32,947 nucleotides of DNA from CAYWNA01 sp964459305 (GTDB taxonomy: Bacteria; Planctomycetota; Planctomycetia; Pirellulales; Pirellulaceae): positions 1-32,947 of the forward strand of contig CAYWNA010000145.1 in NCBI GenBank assembly GCA_964459305.1, given 5' to 3'. Under the pieces are notes generated by a model. The model saw only the letters and a program-made list of their open reading frames with translations, was not told the origin of the DNA and ran no database searches. The position numbers and the translations under genes are program-made. Shown here one piece after another: positions 16,726 through 23,929 of this stretch (position 1 is its first letter; every line of letters starts with the position of its first letter).

Positions 16726-17466
16726 ATGACTAGGCCATTGTCACGATTGAAAGTACTCGCCTGGGCCGTGCATCTGCTGACTGCCAGTGGAGCGGTGTGT
16801 TGCGTGTTGGCCCTGCACGCTGCCGCCAACGCGGATTGGCGGGGTGCGTTCTTGTGGCTGGCGGTGGCCGTGCTGATTGATGCCGTTGATGGGGCACTGG
16901 CGCGTTGGGTGCGCGTGAAAGAGATGCTTCCGAATTTCGACGGCGCGCTGCTGGACAACATCGTCGACTATGGTAGCTACGTACTGGTTCCAGCGATGGT
17001 CCTTCACTGGTCCGGAATCCTGCCCGCTCCGTGGTCACTACCGGCTGCTGCGACAATCTGTGTTGTCTCCGCCTACCAGTTTTGTCAGGACGACGCCAAG
17101 ACGGCAGACCATTTCTTCAAAGGATTCCCTTCGTACTGGAACATCGTCGTTTTGTACCTGTTCGCTCTGAAACTTCATCCAGCGGTGAACTTGGCAATCG
17201 TGTGCGGGCTGGCAATTCTCGTGTTCGTGCCCGTGAAATACCTATACCCCTCGCGAACCAAGCCCTACCGTCGTTTGACGTTGTCCCTTACGTTCTGCTG
17301 GGGCGCCGCGCTCGCCGTGGTTCTCTGGCAACTCCCCAACCCACACCGATGGCTGGTGAACATCTCGCTGCTGTACGTCGTTTACTATGTGGGGATGAGC
17401 GTGCACCTTTCGCGGAGGAGCCGGCAGCCCGCGCACGGTCTGGATGAGGCGTCCGGCTCTGGCTAA
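16726..17466 (+). CDS. pcs: phosphatidylcholine synthase (CDP-diacylglycerol:choline phosphatidyltransferase)
   Basis: The 246-residue integral membrane protein carries the CDP-alcohol phosphatidyltransferase motif: D55-G56-x2-A59-R60, then after 12 residues G73-x3-D77-x3-D81 (DGALAR … GALLDNIVD). The 12-residue spacing and the surrounding text (AVHLLTASGA, VRVKEMLPN, FKGFPSYWNIVVLYLFAL, PVKYLYPSR) match bacterial Pcs enzymes, for example that of Sinorhizobium as I recall it, rather than phosphatidylserine or phosphatidylglycerol-phosphate synthases. About eight membrane segments are visible. It would make phosphatidylcholine directly from CDP-diacylglycerol and choline in the cytoplasmic membrane. 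Only a weak GGACGAG precedes the ATG, so translation may depend on the 32-codon stub that ends 12 nt upstream. Confidence 0.85.
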   Translation: MTRPLSRLKVLAWAVHLLTASGAVCCVLALHAAANADWRGAFLWLAVAVLIDAVDGALARWVRVKEMLPNFDGALLDNIVDYGSYVLVPAMVLHWSGILPAPWSLPAAATICVVSAYQFCQDDAKTADHFFKGFPSYWNIVVLYLFALKLHPAVNLAIVCGLAILVFVPVKYLYPSRTKPYRRLTLSLTFCWGAALAVVLWQLPNPHRWLVNISLLYVVYYVGMSVHLSRRSRQPAHGLDEASGSG

Positions 17467-17503
17467 GCCTTTTTCCTACAACAAACTCATAAGGAGTTGC
17501 ATC

Positions 17504-17590
17504 ATGATGGCCAGCTTCCAAGGCCGACCGGAACGTCGACGGCCTGGAAAGGCCAACCTACTAACAAATCCGAATGACGTGAGGTACTAA
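17504..17590 (+). CDS. 28-codon frame with a strong ribosome binding site, doubtful gene
   Basis: AAGGAG lies 7 nt before ATG-ATG at 17504. The frame (MMASFQGRPERRRPGKANLL…, 28 residues, basic) runs through a palindromic repeat and ends at TAA 17588-17590, 49 nt before the beta-helix gene. Either a small leader peptide, or the start of an older gene whose body was replaced by the repeat. No family recognised. Confidence 0.25.
   Translation: MMASFQGRPERRRPGKANLLTNPNDVRY
17516..17550. repeat. palindromic element, GGCC-rich
   Basis: TTCCAAGGCCG (17516-17526) pairs, with one bulge, with CGGCCTGGAA (17540-17549), and CCTAC-type sequence follows at 17558-17562. It belongs to the same general class as the elements at 13438, 21234 and 23529, hairpins whose outer end reads GTAGG/CCTAC. 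Confidence 0.5.
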
Positions 17591-17639
17591 ATATTGGCTC
17601 ATGAGACTTGGCTAAATGACTCGAAAGGAGACGACGAAA

Positions 17640-18872
17640 ATGAACTCTCGTGCTTTTGGTATTCTGGCCCTCTCCGCGGTCGTGTGTTTCCAACACTCGG
17701 CGACCGCACAAGACTCGGTGGTAAAGCCTGCCGTCATCGACGCCGCGGATTTCGATTCGGTGCAGGCCGCGTTTGATGCGGTCCCTGAATCCGGCGGCCT
17801 GGTGAAATTGCCGCCGGGCACGGTGGAAATCAGCCAGCCGCTCGTGCTCTCCACGCCCGAGACCCGAATCGAGGGTACAGGCGCTTCGACTCACCTGAAG
17901 AATATGAACGAAGCCGGCGAACCGGCGCTCATCCTGCGCCCGAAAACGCGCGAAACCGATCCTAAGGCTCGGCTTTGGCGTGTGCAGCTTGGCAACTTCC
18001 GCATTTCCGGGAACGAGAAAAGCGGCGACGGCATCCACGCCGAAGGCATCCAGGAGATCTTCATCGATGGCGTCTCGGTCGACCATCACGGCGGCCACGG
18101 CGTCTATATGGTCGATTGCTCGGAGGATCCCCGCGTGACGGACTCCATCCTCACCTACAACAAGAAGGCGGGCCTGTTCATTGACGGAGGGCACGACATC
18201 GTGGTGAATGCCAACCAGTTCGAAGAAAACCAGGACGCGCTCGTGTGCGTGGACGGCTTCAACCTCTGCATGAACGGCAACAACCTGGACGATCACCTGG
18301 GCAACGGTGTCGTGATTGAAAACACGTACGGCTCCGTGGTTTCTGGAAACATGATCGAGGAATGCAACGGCATAGCCATTATCCTGGACCGCGATTGTTA
18401 CGGCATCACGCTGAGCGCGAATGTGATCGCCCACGAGATGGGCGGCGGGATCGATCTGCGGGACGCGCATGGTTGCACTGTCTCGGCGAATACGTTCACG
18501 CTGGTGCATCATTTCGGCGTCCGCGTGAGCAAAGACAGCGGCCGAATCACGATCTCGGCCAACACCTTCTGTAACAGCCACATCGGCGATGGCAAAGAAA
18601 AGCGACTGCTGGAGCATGACAACCCCGTCCAGCTCGACATCGGCCACGGCATCGTGCTGGAGGACACGAAACACATTACCGTAGCCGGCAACACCTTTTC
18701 CGGCCTCGACGGACCGGCGCTGAAAGCCAGTGGAAAATGCGAAAAAGTCCTGGTCGCGGGCAACGTGATCACCGACATCAACCGCCGCGCCGAAGCCGGT
18801 TCGACAGCCAGCTCGTGCTTCGAGATTTCCGATGAAAGCACAGTAACGGCGGACGCGAATCTGACGGATTGA
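17640..18872 (+). CDS. secreted right-handed parallel beta-helix protein
   Basis: The 410-residue product has a signal peptide (MNSRAFGILALSAVVCFQHS, cleavage near residue 24). The segment 'DFDSVQAAFDAVPESGGLVK' and 'LPPGTVEISQPLVL' is the classic opening of pectate-lyase-like beta-helix proteins. Many ~22-residue rungs follow, such as 'NQFEENQDALVCVDGFNLCM', 'GNGVVIENTYGSVVSGNMIE' and 'ITISANTFCN' (PF13229/NosD-like). No catalytic triad could be assigned. The start at 17640 is preferred over an in-frame ATG at 17616 because AAGGAG is 10 nt upstream and the signal peptide begins there. A cell-surface polysaccharide-binding or -degrading role is likely by fold, not proved. It stands alone on the plus strand. 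Confidence 0.8.
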   Translation: MNSRAFGILALSAVVCFQHSATAQDSVVKPAVIDAADFDSVQAAFDAVPESGGLVKLPPGTVEISQPLVLSTPETRIEGTGASTHLKNMNEAGEPALILRPKTRETDPKARLWRVQLGNFRISGNEKSGDGIHAEGIQEIFIDGVSVDHHGGHGVYMVDCSEDPRVTDSILTYNKKAGLFIDGGHDIVVNANQFEENQDALVCVDGFNLCMNGNNLDDHLGNGVVIENTYGSVVSGNMIEECNGIAIILDRDCYGITLSANVIAHEMGGGIDLRDAHGCTVSANTFTLVHHFGVRVSKDSGRITISANTFCNSHIGDGKEKRLLEHDNPVQLDIGHGIVLEDTKHITVAGNTFSGLDGPALKASGKCEKVLVAGNVITDINRRAEAGSTASSCFEISDESTVTADANLTD

Positions 18873-18936
18873 GAGAGCAAGCCGACGAGCGGCAACTGGA
18901 TGCAGGCCGCGTTGGCGCGGACCCGCGACTTTACCA

Positions 18937-19275
18937 CTATCGGTGCGCGGAAGGTTGTTCCTTCGCGTCGTGGGTCAGCGCCGAACGGGCATCGGCACGC
19001 TGGGCCGAGTACCTTATCGCGTTGCGGATCGACGCTTCGGCCTCGGAAGACACTTCGCTTTCGGTATAGAAAAGGGCCGTGGCATCGATGCCCCTGTTTT
19101 CGGTCGCCTCGCGCACCTCGCGAATCGGCCCGATACGCTGCAAGCCAGGGACGGCGACGAAAGCGAACAACAGAATCACTGCCAGGCCGGCCAGAAACCG
19201 TATCCAGCGATGTCCTGTTGCGCACATACATTGAGACGAGGTTGGGATCTGTTCGCCGTTCGTTGCCGTGTCCAT
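18937..19275 (-). CDS. small single-pass membrane protein next to the YeiH-family transporter
   Basis: The 112-residue protein has one membrane segment at about residues 26-44 (FLAGLAVILLFAFVAVPGL). The N-terminal tail contains two cysteines (QCMCATGHRW), and a soluble C-terminal region follows (REVREATENRGIDATALFYT, then SEVSSEAEASIRNAIRYSAQ). The C-terminal part reads like a conserved domain, but I do not recognise it. AGAGAGA lies 5-11 nt before the start. It follows the transporter gene by 99 nt on the same strand, separated by a dispersed repeat, and is probably co-transcribed. A partner or regulatory subunit of the transporter is possible (inference). Confidence 0.62.
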   Translation of the reverse strand: MDTATNGEQIPTSSQCMCATGHRWIRFLAGLAVILLFAFVAVPGLQRIGPIREVREATENRGIDATALFYTESEVSSEAEASIRNAIRYSAQRADARSALTHDAKEQPSAHR

Positions 19276-19316
19276 GTCGAATCTCTCTGGCCGGCCCGTA
19301 CCGACCGCTCGGGTAA

Positions 19317-19341
19317 GGCTCAGCAGGAGCTTCGCCCTCCC
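19317..19341. repeat. single arm of the GGGAGGGCGA... dispersed repeat
   Basis: GGCTCAGCAGGAGCTTCGCC followed by CTCCC differs from the right arm at 6914-6939 at one or two positions over 25 nt. Here only one arm is present, in the gap between the small membrane gene and the transporter gene. A solo arm suggests decay or a half element. Confidence 0.75.
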
Positions 19342-19374
19342 GGAATCTCGGTCGTCTGGGTCCTGAGATGAAGC

Positions 19375-21132
19375 CTAGATTTTTTCTGTGATCTGGGTAA
19401 ACACGAGGTAGAACATGATGTAGGCCATCAACAGTGTGAGGCAGAGGTTGAAGGTCTGGCCGCACACGTAGAGGATCAACGGCTTGCCGCCCCGGAAGTG
19501 TTCCTTCAATTCGCGGAAGTTCGTCGCCAGGCCGATGCTGACGAACGCCAGGCAGAAGAACCAGCCACGCAGGTTCTTGGTCAACCCTCGGATCACGCCG
19601 TTGTCGATCATGGAGTAACCCACGTCGGGACCCATCTGGGCGTAGATGACGGAAAAGGCGATCGAGACGCCGATGAACCCCAGAACGAATTTCGGGAACC
19701 TGTACCAGATTTCCATGGCTCCCACGTCCCGGCCTGCCTCGCGGTCGACCTTCAAGCACCAGTACGTGGCCACACAGAAAGCGATGACACCGATCAGCAC
19801 GTTCTGGATCATCTTGATCGTCGCGGCGACGTATAATGCCTTTTCGCCCAGGAACTCGCCCGCGGCAGCCACCGCACCGGTGGCGTCGATCGTCCCGCCC
19901 ATCCAGGCACCGCCGAGGATCTGGGGCATGCCTACGGCTTTGATGAATGTCGGCATGAGCACCATCATGACCGCGGTAAAGACGAGCGACAGCCCAACGG
20001 CGAGTGTCAGTTCCTCTTTCTTGGCGCGGCAGGCCGCTGCGGTGGCAATGGCTGCCGATACGCCACAGACCGACATGTCGGCAGAGATCGTGATGTTTAG
20101 AGTCTTCGACGGAATTTTCAGCACCTTTTGGCCAAAGAGGTAGGTGGTGACCAACACGATCGGCGTCACCACCCACGCGACGAAAATACCGGGAACTCCA
20201 ATGGTGACAATCTTGCTAAACAGGATCTCGGCGCCCAGCAGCACCAAGCCGGTCTTGATGAAGTACTCGGTCTGAACGGCGTGCTTGACCCAACCGGGCG
20301 TACCGATCGTATTGCTGATCAGAAGACCGAAGAGGATCGCCCAGGCGGCGTAGCCCAGCCCGGCGGCCTTGATATTCGCCTGCGCCGCGAACAACTGCGC
20401 CAGCACGGCCACCAGGAAGACGAACAGGAAACCCAGTGCGAATTGCCCGGCCGACCTGCCCATAAAATGAGTGCCGATGCCGAAGAGCACCATGCAGCCG
20501 ATGCCGAGTACGATCAGGTATACAATCAGGTTAGCGGGCTTGGCTGCCTTCAGTTTCTTCGAAGCGGCCGATGCGTCGCTTTTGGCGGCTCGCCATGCCA
20601 AAACCGCGACCGCGGCTTCCTGGTTCAGTGCATCGTCTGCGAAGCCGCCATCCCGCGCAGCGTTTTCTGCCGTCTGTGCTTCCGCCTTTAGAGTATCCGC
20701 TTTCGCCTTCGCCTTGTCGTACTTCGCTTGCGCGCTGGCCTTCTTTTCCGCGGCCTGCGAGTCGTTCACAACGAAAGCCACGACCGGATTCGTTTTCCAG
20801 CCGAGGGGCTTGCAGGTGTAGTTCTTGAGCTTCTTTGCCAAATCACCGCTGGTTGCCTTGAGTTTCTTTTTCGTGTCTTCCGCGTCGTAATAGGCGACCG
20901 TACGAAACGGCGCCCCTGCCTCCGCTTCCTTCTCGATCTTGCCGTTCGATTCTCGGATCGTCTCTTTCATGCCCTCGGGCGGGCGCGGCAGAAAGACAAG
21001 CAACCCGGCTCCGATAATCGCCAAGCCCAACCAAATGGCCCAGTAGTCTTCGGTTTTGTAGAGCTCGTTCCAGCGCGAACCGCCATCGACTTCACCTTCC
21101 TTTTGTTCCGCCGCCTCATTGCCCTCTGACAT
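19375..21132 (-). CDS. YeiH-family (UPF0324) putative sulfate exporter with long N-terminal extension
   Basis: The 585-residue protein is far longer than the usual ~340-350 of the family. Residues 1-30 are polar, 31-49 form a membrane segment (YWAIWLGLAIIGAGLLVFLP) and about 60-205 form a charged region containing an Ala/Lys-rich coiled coil (AEKKASAQAKYDKAKAKADT). From about 210 onward come roughly eleven membrane segments typical of PF03601: 'GLLISNTIGTPGW', 'TGLVLLGAEILFSKIVTIGV', 'NITISADMSVCGVSAAIATA', 'GAWMGGTIDATGAVAAAGEF', 'AFVSIGLATNF'. The start has GAGAGG about 10 nt upstream. The substrate of YeiH proteins is not firmly established; sulfate or sulfite export is the usual annotation. 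A small membrane protein gene follows. The N-terminal extension might be a sensor or partner-binding domain. Confidence 0.88.
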   Translation of the reverse strand: MSEGNEAAEQKEGEVDGGSRWNELYKTEDYWAIWLGLAIIGAGLLVFLPRPPEGMKETIRESNGKIEKEAEAGAPFRTVAYYDAEDTKKKLKATSGDLAKKLKNYTCKPLGWKTNPVVAFVVNDSQAAEKKASAQAKYDKAKAKADTLKAEAQTAENAARDGGFADDALNQEAAVAVLAWRAAKSDASAASKKLKAAKPANLIVYLIVLGIGCMVLFGIGTHFMGRSAGQFALGFLFVFLVAVLAQLFAAQANIKAAGLGYAAWAILFGLLISNTIGTPGWVKHAVQTEYFIKTGLVLLGAEILFSKIVTIGVPGIFVAWVVTPIVLVTTYLFGQKVLKIPSKTLNITISADMSVCGVSAAIATAAACRAKKEELTLAVGLSLVFTAVMMVLMPTFIKAVGMPQILGGAWMGGTIDATGAVAAAGEFLGEKALYVAATIKMIQNVLIGVIAFCVATYWCLKVDREAGRDVGAMEIWYRFPKFVLGFIGVSIAFSVIYAQMGPDVGYSMIDNGVIRGLTKNLRGWFFCLAFVSIGLATNFRELKEHFRGGKPLILYVCGQTFNLCLTLLMAYIMFYLVFTQITEKI

Positions 21133-21233
21133 AAGTCATTACCTCTCTTCGTGCGAATAACGGGGCCGGTCTTCCGTCCGACCCACCGTGCCAAGTACAG
21201 GTGAGATAACCCCAGCGTTGCATAGACTTTTTC

Positions 21234-21379
21234 GTAGGACGGATTGCTAATCCGTCCATTGCAGCATCAACGTATATATCAGCTTTGCGGCTAGACATCA
21301 CGAATCGTGAGATCCGATGACAAACAACATTTTTGCGGTTGCATTGGTATTTCAGGGACGGATTGGCAATCCGTCCTAC
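21234..21379. repeat. MITE-like element with inverted hairpin ends
   Basis: The left end GTAGGACGGATTGCTAATCC (21234-21253) continues to 21257, and the right end GGACGGATTGGCAATCCGTC (21356-21375) continues to CCTACA at 21379. The two ends are inverted copies with one mismatch over about 24 nt and enclose ~98 nt. Each end is also a hairpin by itself (GGACGGATT/AATCCGTCC). No frame inside looks coding. The surrounding gap 21133-21644 (512 nt) contains no recognisable gene. The layout suggests a non-autonomous mobile element, or two REP-type repeats placed head to head. Confidence 0.7.
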
Positions 21380-21581
21380 ATATTTCTGCAACTACGGGGA
21401 TAACTGGCGGCCTATTGTATAGGGAAAAACGAGTGAAGTGGACCCCATTGCCCGGACCACGCAGCGCGCACAAAGAAACGTCCTTCATGGAATTCCAGCA
21501 TCAAGAATCTATCGTCGATGCGTGGGCCGCGAGGGCCAGACGGGCGGGGCTGAGGTTGAGCAGGTGATCGCTCGCCGCTCA

Positions 21582-21605
21582 GCCCCCGCCGATATCGACG
21601 GGGGC
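21582..21605 (-). terminator. hairpin 40 nt past the oxidoreductase gene, possible terminator
   Basis: GCCCCCG (21582-21588) pairs perfectly with CGGGGGC (21599-21605) around a 10-nt loop containing GATATC. It lies 40 nt beyond the minus-strand stop at 21645. No T run follows, so it may instead protect the mRNA end. Confidence 0.35.
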
Positions 21606-21644
21606 CGCTGGCCAACACGTCTTGACGCCCAACGCCCATCCATT

Positions 21645-22931
21645 CTAGGCAAACGGATTGTACTCACCGGGCACCGCGCCGGGGTACACGCCATCTTCGT
21701 CGGGAACGACAGGCGGTGTGGTATCCCACGTGTAGTTCTCGATGCCGGGGGCCAGTTCCTTGCCCTTCTCGGCCGCTTCGTCCCACTTGACGGTCTTGCC
21801 GCTGTAGGTCGCCATGCGGCCCAGCACGGCGGTAAAGCTGCTGGTAGCGGCGTAGTGGCCTTCGTTATAGGGCGTGTTGTTGCGGATCGCCTCCAACAAG
21901 GCAAAGTGCTCTTGGTCATACGCGCCGAACTTGAACGGAATGCCGCCGCGATCCAACACATCGCCGTCCCCCGTCATGCCACCGCGCCCCTGAGTCCCAA
22001 ACGCAGATTCCGACACGCGGTTGAAGCAGCCCTTTACGTGCCGGCACTGGCTGTACATCTTCGATCCGTCGGGATAGGTGAATTCCACGAAATGATGATC
22101 GAAGATCTGCGTTCCTCCCGGGTTGTCCCTGCGACGGATCTTGTCGCCGCCCATGCCATTGGCTTCGATCGGATGCGCATCCTTGGCCCAATTGCACACG
22201 TCCAGGTTGTGGATGTGCTGCTCGCAAATATTGTCGCCGCTGACCCAAGGGAAATGGTACCAGTTGTTGACCTGATTCTGCATCTCGGTCCAACCCTCGC
22301 GCGGCTTGCGCCACCAGATGCCGCCGCCGTTCCAGTAAGCCTGCAGCAAGACCAGATCGCCGTACTTGCCGTCGTGGATCTGCTGGATGCCGTTGACGTA
22401 TCCCTTATCGTGCCGGCGTTGCAGGCCGACGCCGACTTTAAGGCCGTTATCATCGGCCAGCTTATTGGCCTCGAGCAACGTCCGGTAGCCCGGCGCGTCG
22501 ACGCAGCAAGGTTTTTCCATGAATACGTGCTTGCCGGCTTGGATGGCCGCCTTGTATTGGAGCGGACGAAAACCGGGAGCCGTGGCCAGGATCACCATAT
22601 CCACATCGGCATCGATTGCCTTCTTGTACGCATCGAGCCCCCAGAACGTCTTCTCAGGCGAGACGTCATGTCGTTTGGCGACGCCCTTGGCCTTGTCTTC
22701 GAACGCGTCGGCAACGGCGACAAGCTGGGTATTTTCGCACGACTTCAGGTTATTCGCGATGGCGCCATTACCACGACCACCACAGCCGATCAAGGCGATT
22801 CGAATCTTACCGTCGCTCGCGGCATGCACCGGACCGACCTGTCCGAGAAGGGCCGCCGCACCGATCGCCGCGGTTTGCGTCTTGAGAAAGCCCCGACGGT
22901 CGATGCCTACTTTCTTTTTTTCCGTACTCAT
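21645..22931 (-). CDS. Gfo/Idh/MocA-family oxidoreductase with Tat leader
   Basis: The 428-residue protein has a twin-arginine leader (RRGFLKTQTAAIGAAALLGQ, about residues 12-31). A Rossmann fold follows with 'IRIALIGCGGRGNGA' as the dinucleotide-binding glycine motif. The family's central motif appears as 'GKHVFMEKPCCVDAPGYRTL', in which EKP carries the catalytic lysine, and 'VGVGLQRRHDKGY' comes after it. The C-terminal part carries the planctomycete-type substrate domain ('YWNGGGIWWRKPREGWTEMQ', 'NICEQHIHNLDVCNW'). It probably oxidises or reduces a sugar or cyclitol outside the cytoplasm using a bound NAD(P) exported with the folded protein. The start at 22931 has GGAG about 9 nt upstream; six upstream codons are open. 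It stands alone. Confidence 0.92.
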   Translation of the reverse strand: MSTEKKKVGIDRRGFLKTQTAAIGAAALLGQVGPVHAASDGKIRIALIGCGGRGNGAIANNLKSCENTQLVAVADAFEDKAKGVAKRHDVSPEKTFWGLDAYKKAIDADVDMVILATAPGFRPLQYKAAIQAGKHVFMEKPCCVDAPGYRTLLEANKLADDNGLKVGVGLQRRHDKGYVNGIQQIHDGKYGDLVLLQAYWNGGGIWWRKPREGWTEMQNQVNNWYHFPWVSGDNICEQHIHNLDVCNWAKDAHPIEANGMGGDKIRRRDNPGGTQIFDHHFVEFTYPDGSKMYSQCRHVKGCFNRVSESAFGTQGRGGMTGDGDVLDRGGIPFKFGAYDQEHFALLEAIRNNTPYNEGHYAATSSFTAVLGRMATYSGKTVKWDEAAEKGKELAPGIENYTWDTTPPVVPDEDGVYPGAVPGEYNPFA

Positions 22932-23058
22932 TGCTCGCTCCGATCTCAAGGTTCAAAAGGAATGCCAAAACCACCCCATAACGACATCAGCATGACATGT
23001 TCAGCCGCGATCAACCACCGTATAGGCCAGTTCTTTTGTGAAATTAAATCACGGCGTT

Positions 23059-23346
23059 TCATGGCGTGGCTGCTGTGACCTGCTGCGAGACGTTCTGCCC
23101 GGTTTGCAGGACAATGTAGATCGGCTCTTCGAGTTCCGCTTCCGGGTCGCTCCGCGCGGGGTCTGGAACCGGCAAGGCTTCACCTCGCAACAGATTCATC
23201 TCCGCCATGTCGCGCAACGCACCGGCCAGATTGGCTCGCGCCTCGTCCAACGTATGCCCGAACGACACAGTGCCGGGAAAATCCAATACTTCGCCCAGGC
23301 AGACGCCTTCTTCCCATTTGTAAGCCGATGTGTAGATCAACATCAT
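23059..23346 (-). CDS. HicB-like antitoxin-family protein, solitary
   Basis: The 95-residue protein reads 'YTSAYKWEEGVCLGEVLDFP', then 'GTVSFGHTLDEARANLAGAL', the partial RNase-H-like fold of the HicB/HicB_like family (PF15919/PF03681). After it comes an acidic, proline-containing tail without an obvious ribbon-helix-helix or helix-turn-helix DNA-binding domain. AAAGGG lies just upstream of the ATG at 23346; a GTG one codon earlier is also possible. No hicA toxin frame (~60 residues, double-stranded RNA-binding fold) was found on either side. It is either an orphan antitoxin or a member of the many stand-alone HicB-like proteins of unknown role. Confidence 0.8.
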   Translation of the reverse strand: MMLIYTSAYKWEEGVCLGEVLDFPGTVSFGHTLDEARANLAGALRDMAEMNLLRGEALPVPDPARSDPEAELEEPIYIVLQTGQNVSQQVTAATP

Positions 23347-23528
23347 CACGCCCTTTATGTTCCCAATGTAGTCAATCGGTTGCCGCGCTGCCTAACCGCC
23401 CAAGGCAAATGCCCTGCCTCTCCCAGCCCCCGGTTGCCGCGAGTTCGCCGCAGACTACGCCAGGGAGGGCCGTGCTCCCGTCACAGGATTCGCGCGATGG
23501 GCAGCCAGACTCTGTCTTCGAACCCGTA

Positions 23529-23550
23529 GGATGGCTTTCCAAAGCCGTCC
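23529..23550. repeat. palindromic element (GTAGG-hairpin class)
   Basis: GGATGGCTTT (23529-23538) pairs with AAAGCCGTCC (23541-23550), with one G-T pair, around a 2-nt loop. GTAGG runs into the left arm, as at 13439 and 21234. Confidence 0.6.
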
Positions 23551-23837
23551 CACAATGAGCCAAACCAACACTCGACGACCTTGGCGGGTCATCGCACAAG
23601 CCGCCGAGACCACTTCCAAAACAGAGGCGCGTTTCCGGGAGGTCCGTGATGATTCCGGCGCGTATCTTCCTGGAAAGATTTGCCCCGAGTGACCAAACGT
23701 GTCACTGGGGTCCGCTATCGATAATCCCTAATGGCCTCACCGCAGAGGCGATCCGTAAACGGCGTCCATGGTAGCGTCCTCAGTGTGACCACCACTTCCG
23801 AGCCAATTAATTTTCATTCGTTTGGACAGTAAGAGGC

Positions 23838-23866
23838 TTGCCGACAGGATTCTATTGCAGTCAAAT
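23838..23866 (+). promoter_or_regulatory. candidate promoter upstream of the relic cas5 and cas3
   Basis: TTGCCG (23838-23843), a 17-nt spacer and TCAAAT (23861-23866) fit a sigma-70-type promoter moderately well. Transcription would begin near 23874, about 55 nt before the relic cas5 start, and could run through into cas3. No other candidate stands out before the operon. Confidence 0.35.
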
Positions 23867-23929
23867 ACTAGGGGGCGCGGTTACTCTTGATGGATAATTC
23901 AATCATGCTCCAAGCAAATGGAGGTAGGG

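Larger units (their letters stand above)
16278..16733 (+). pseudogene. C-terminal fragment of a SUMF1 / formylglycine-generating-enzyme-like protein
   Basis: The frame opens right after a TGA at 16275-16277 and reads NVWKWCQGWYDD, SPTDDPTGPTGG, FRVNRGGGRSDLPGNCRSAY, then DSPDFRANGLGFRVV. This is the recognisable C-terminal end of the FGE-sulfatase domain (PF03781): normal relatives read GNVWEWCQDWYD, then RVIRGGSW, CRSAYR and LGFRVV. The N-terminal ~200 residues of the domain are absent, and after GFRVVVNLSG (about 16511) the frame runs on without family resemblance to 16733, across the next two starts. The usual stop has been lost. It is a relic rather than a working gene. Confidence 0.7.
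23347..23929. other. 583-nt gap between the HicB-like gene and the CRISPR-Cas region
   Basis: No gene was recognised in the gap. A short minus-strand frame at 23372-23599 has no ribosome binding site or family resemblance and overlaps a repeat. The gap contains one palindromic element (23529-23550) and a candidate promoter (23838-23866). It marks the left border of the CRISPR-Cas locus and the switch from minus- to plus-strand genes. Confidence 0.5.

Noticed and set aside
18509..20176. Minus-strand frame of 555 codons over the beta-helix 3' end, the small membrane gene and the transporter 3' part
   Set aside because: It overlaps three supported genes in wrong frames and crosses a repeat; no coherent domain.
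23347..23620. A hicA toxin gene next to the HicB-like gene
   Set aside because: No frame of ~60 codons with the expected HicA features was found; the short minus-strand frame there reads through a palindromic repeat and has no start signal.
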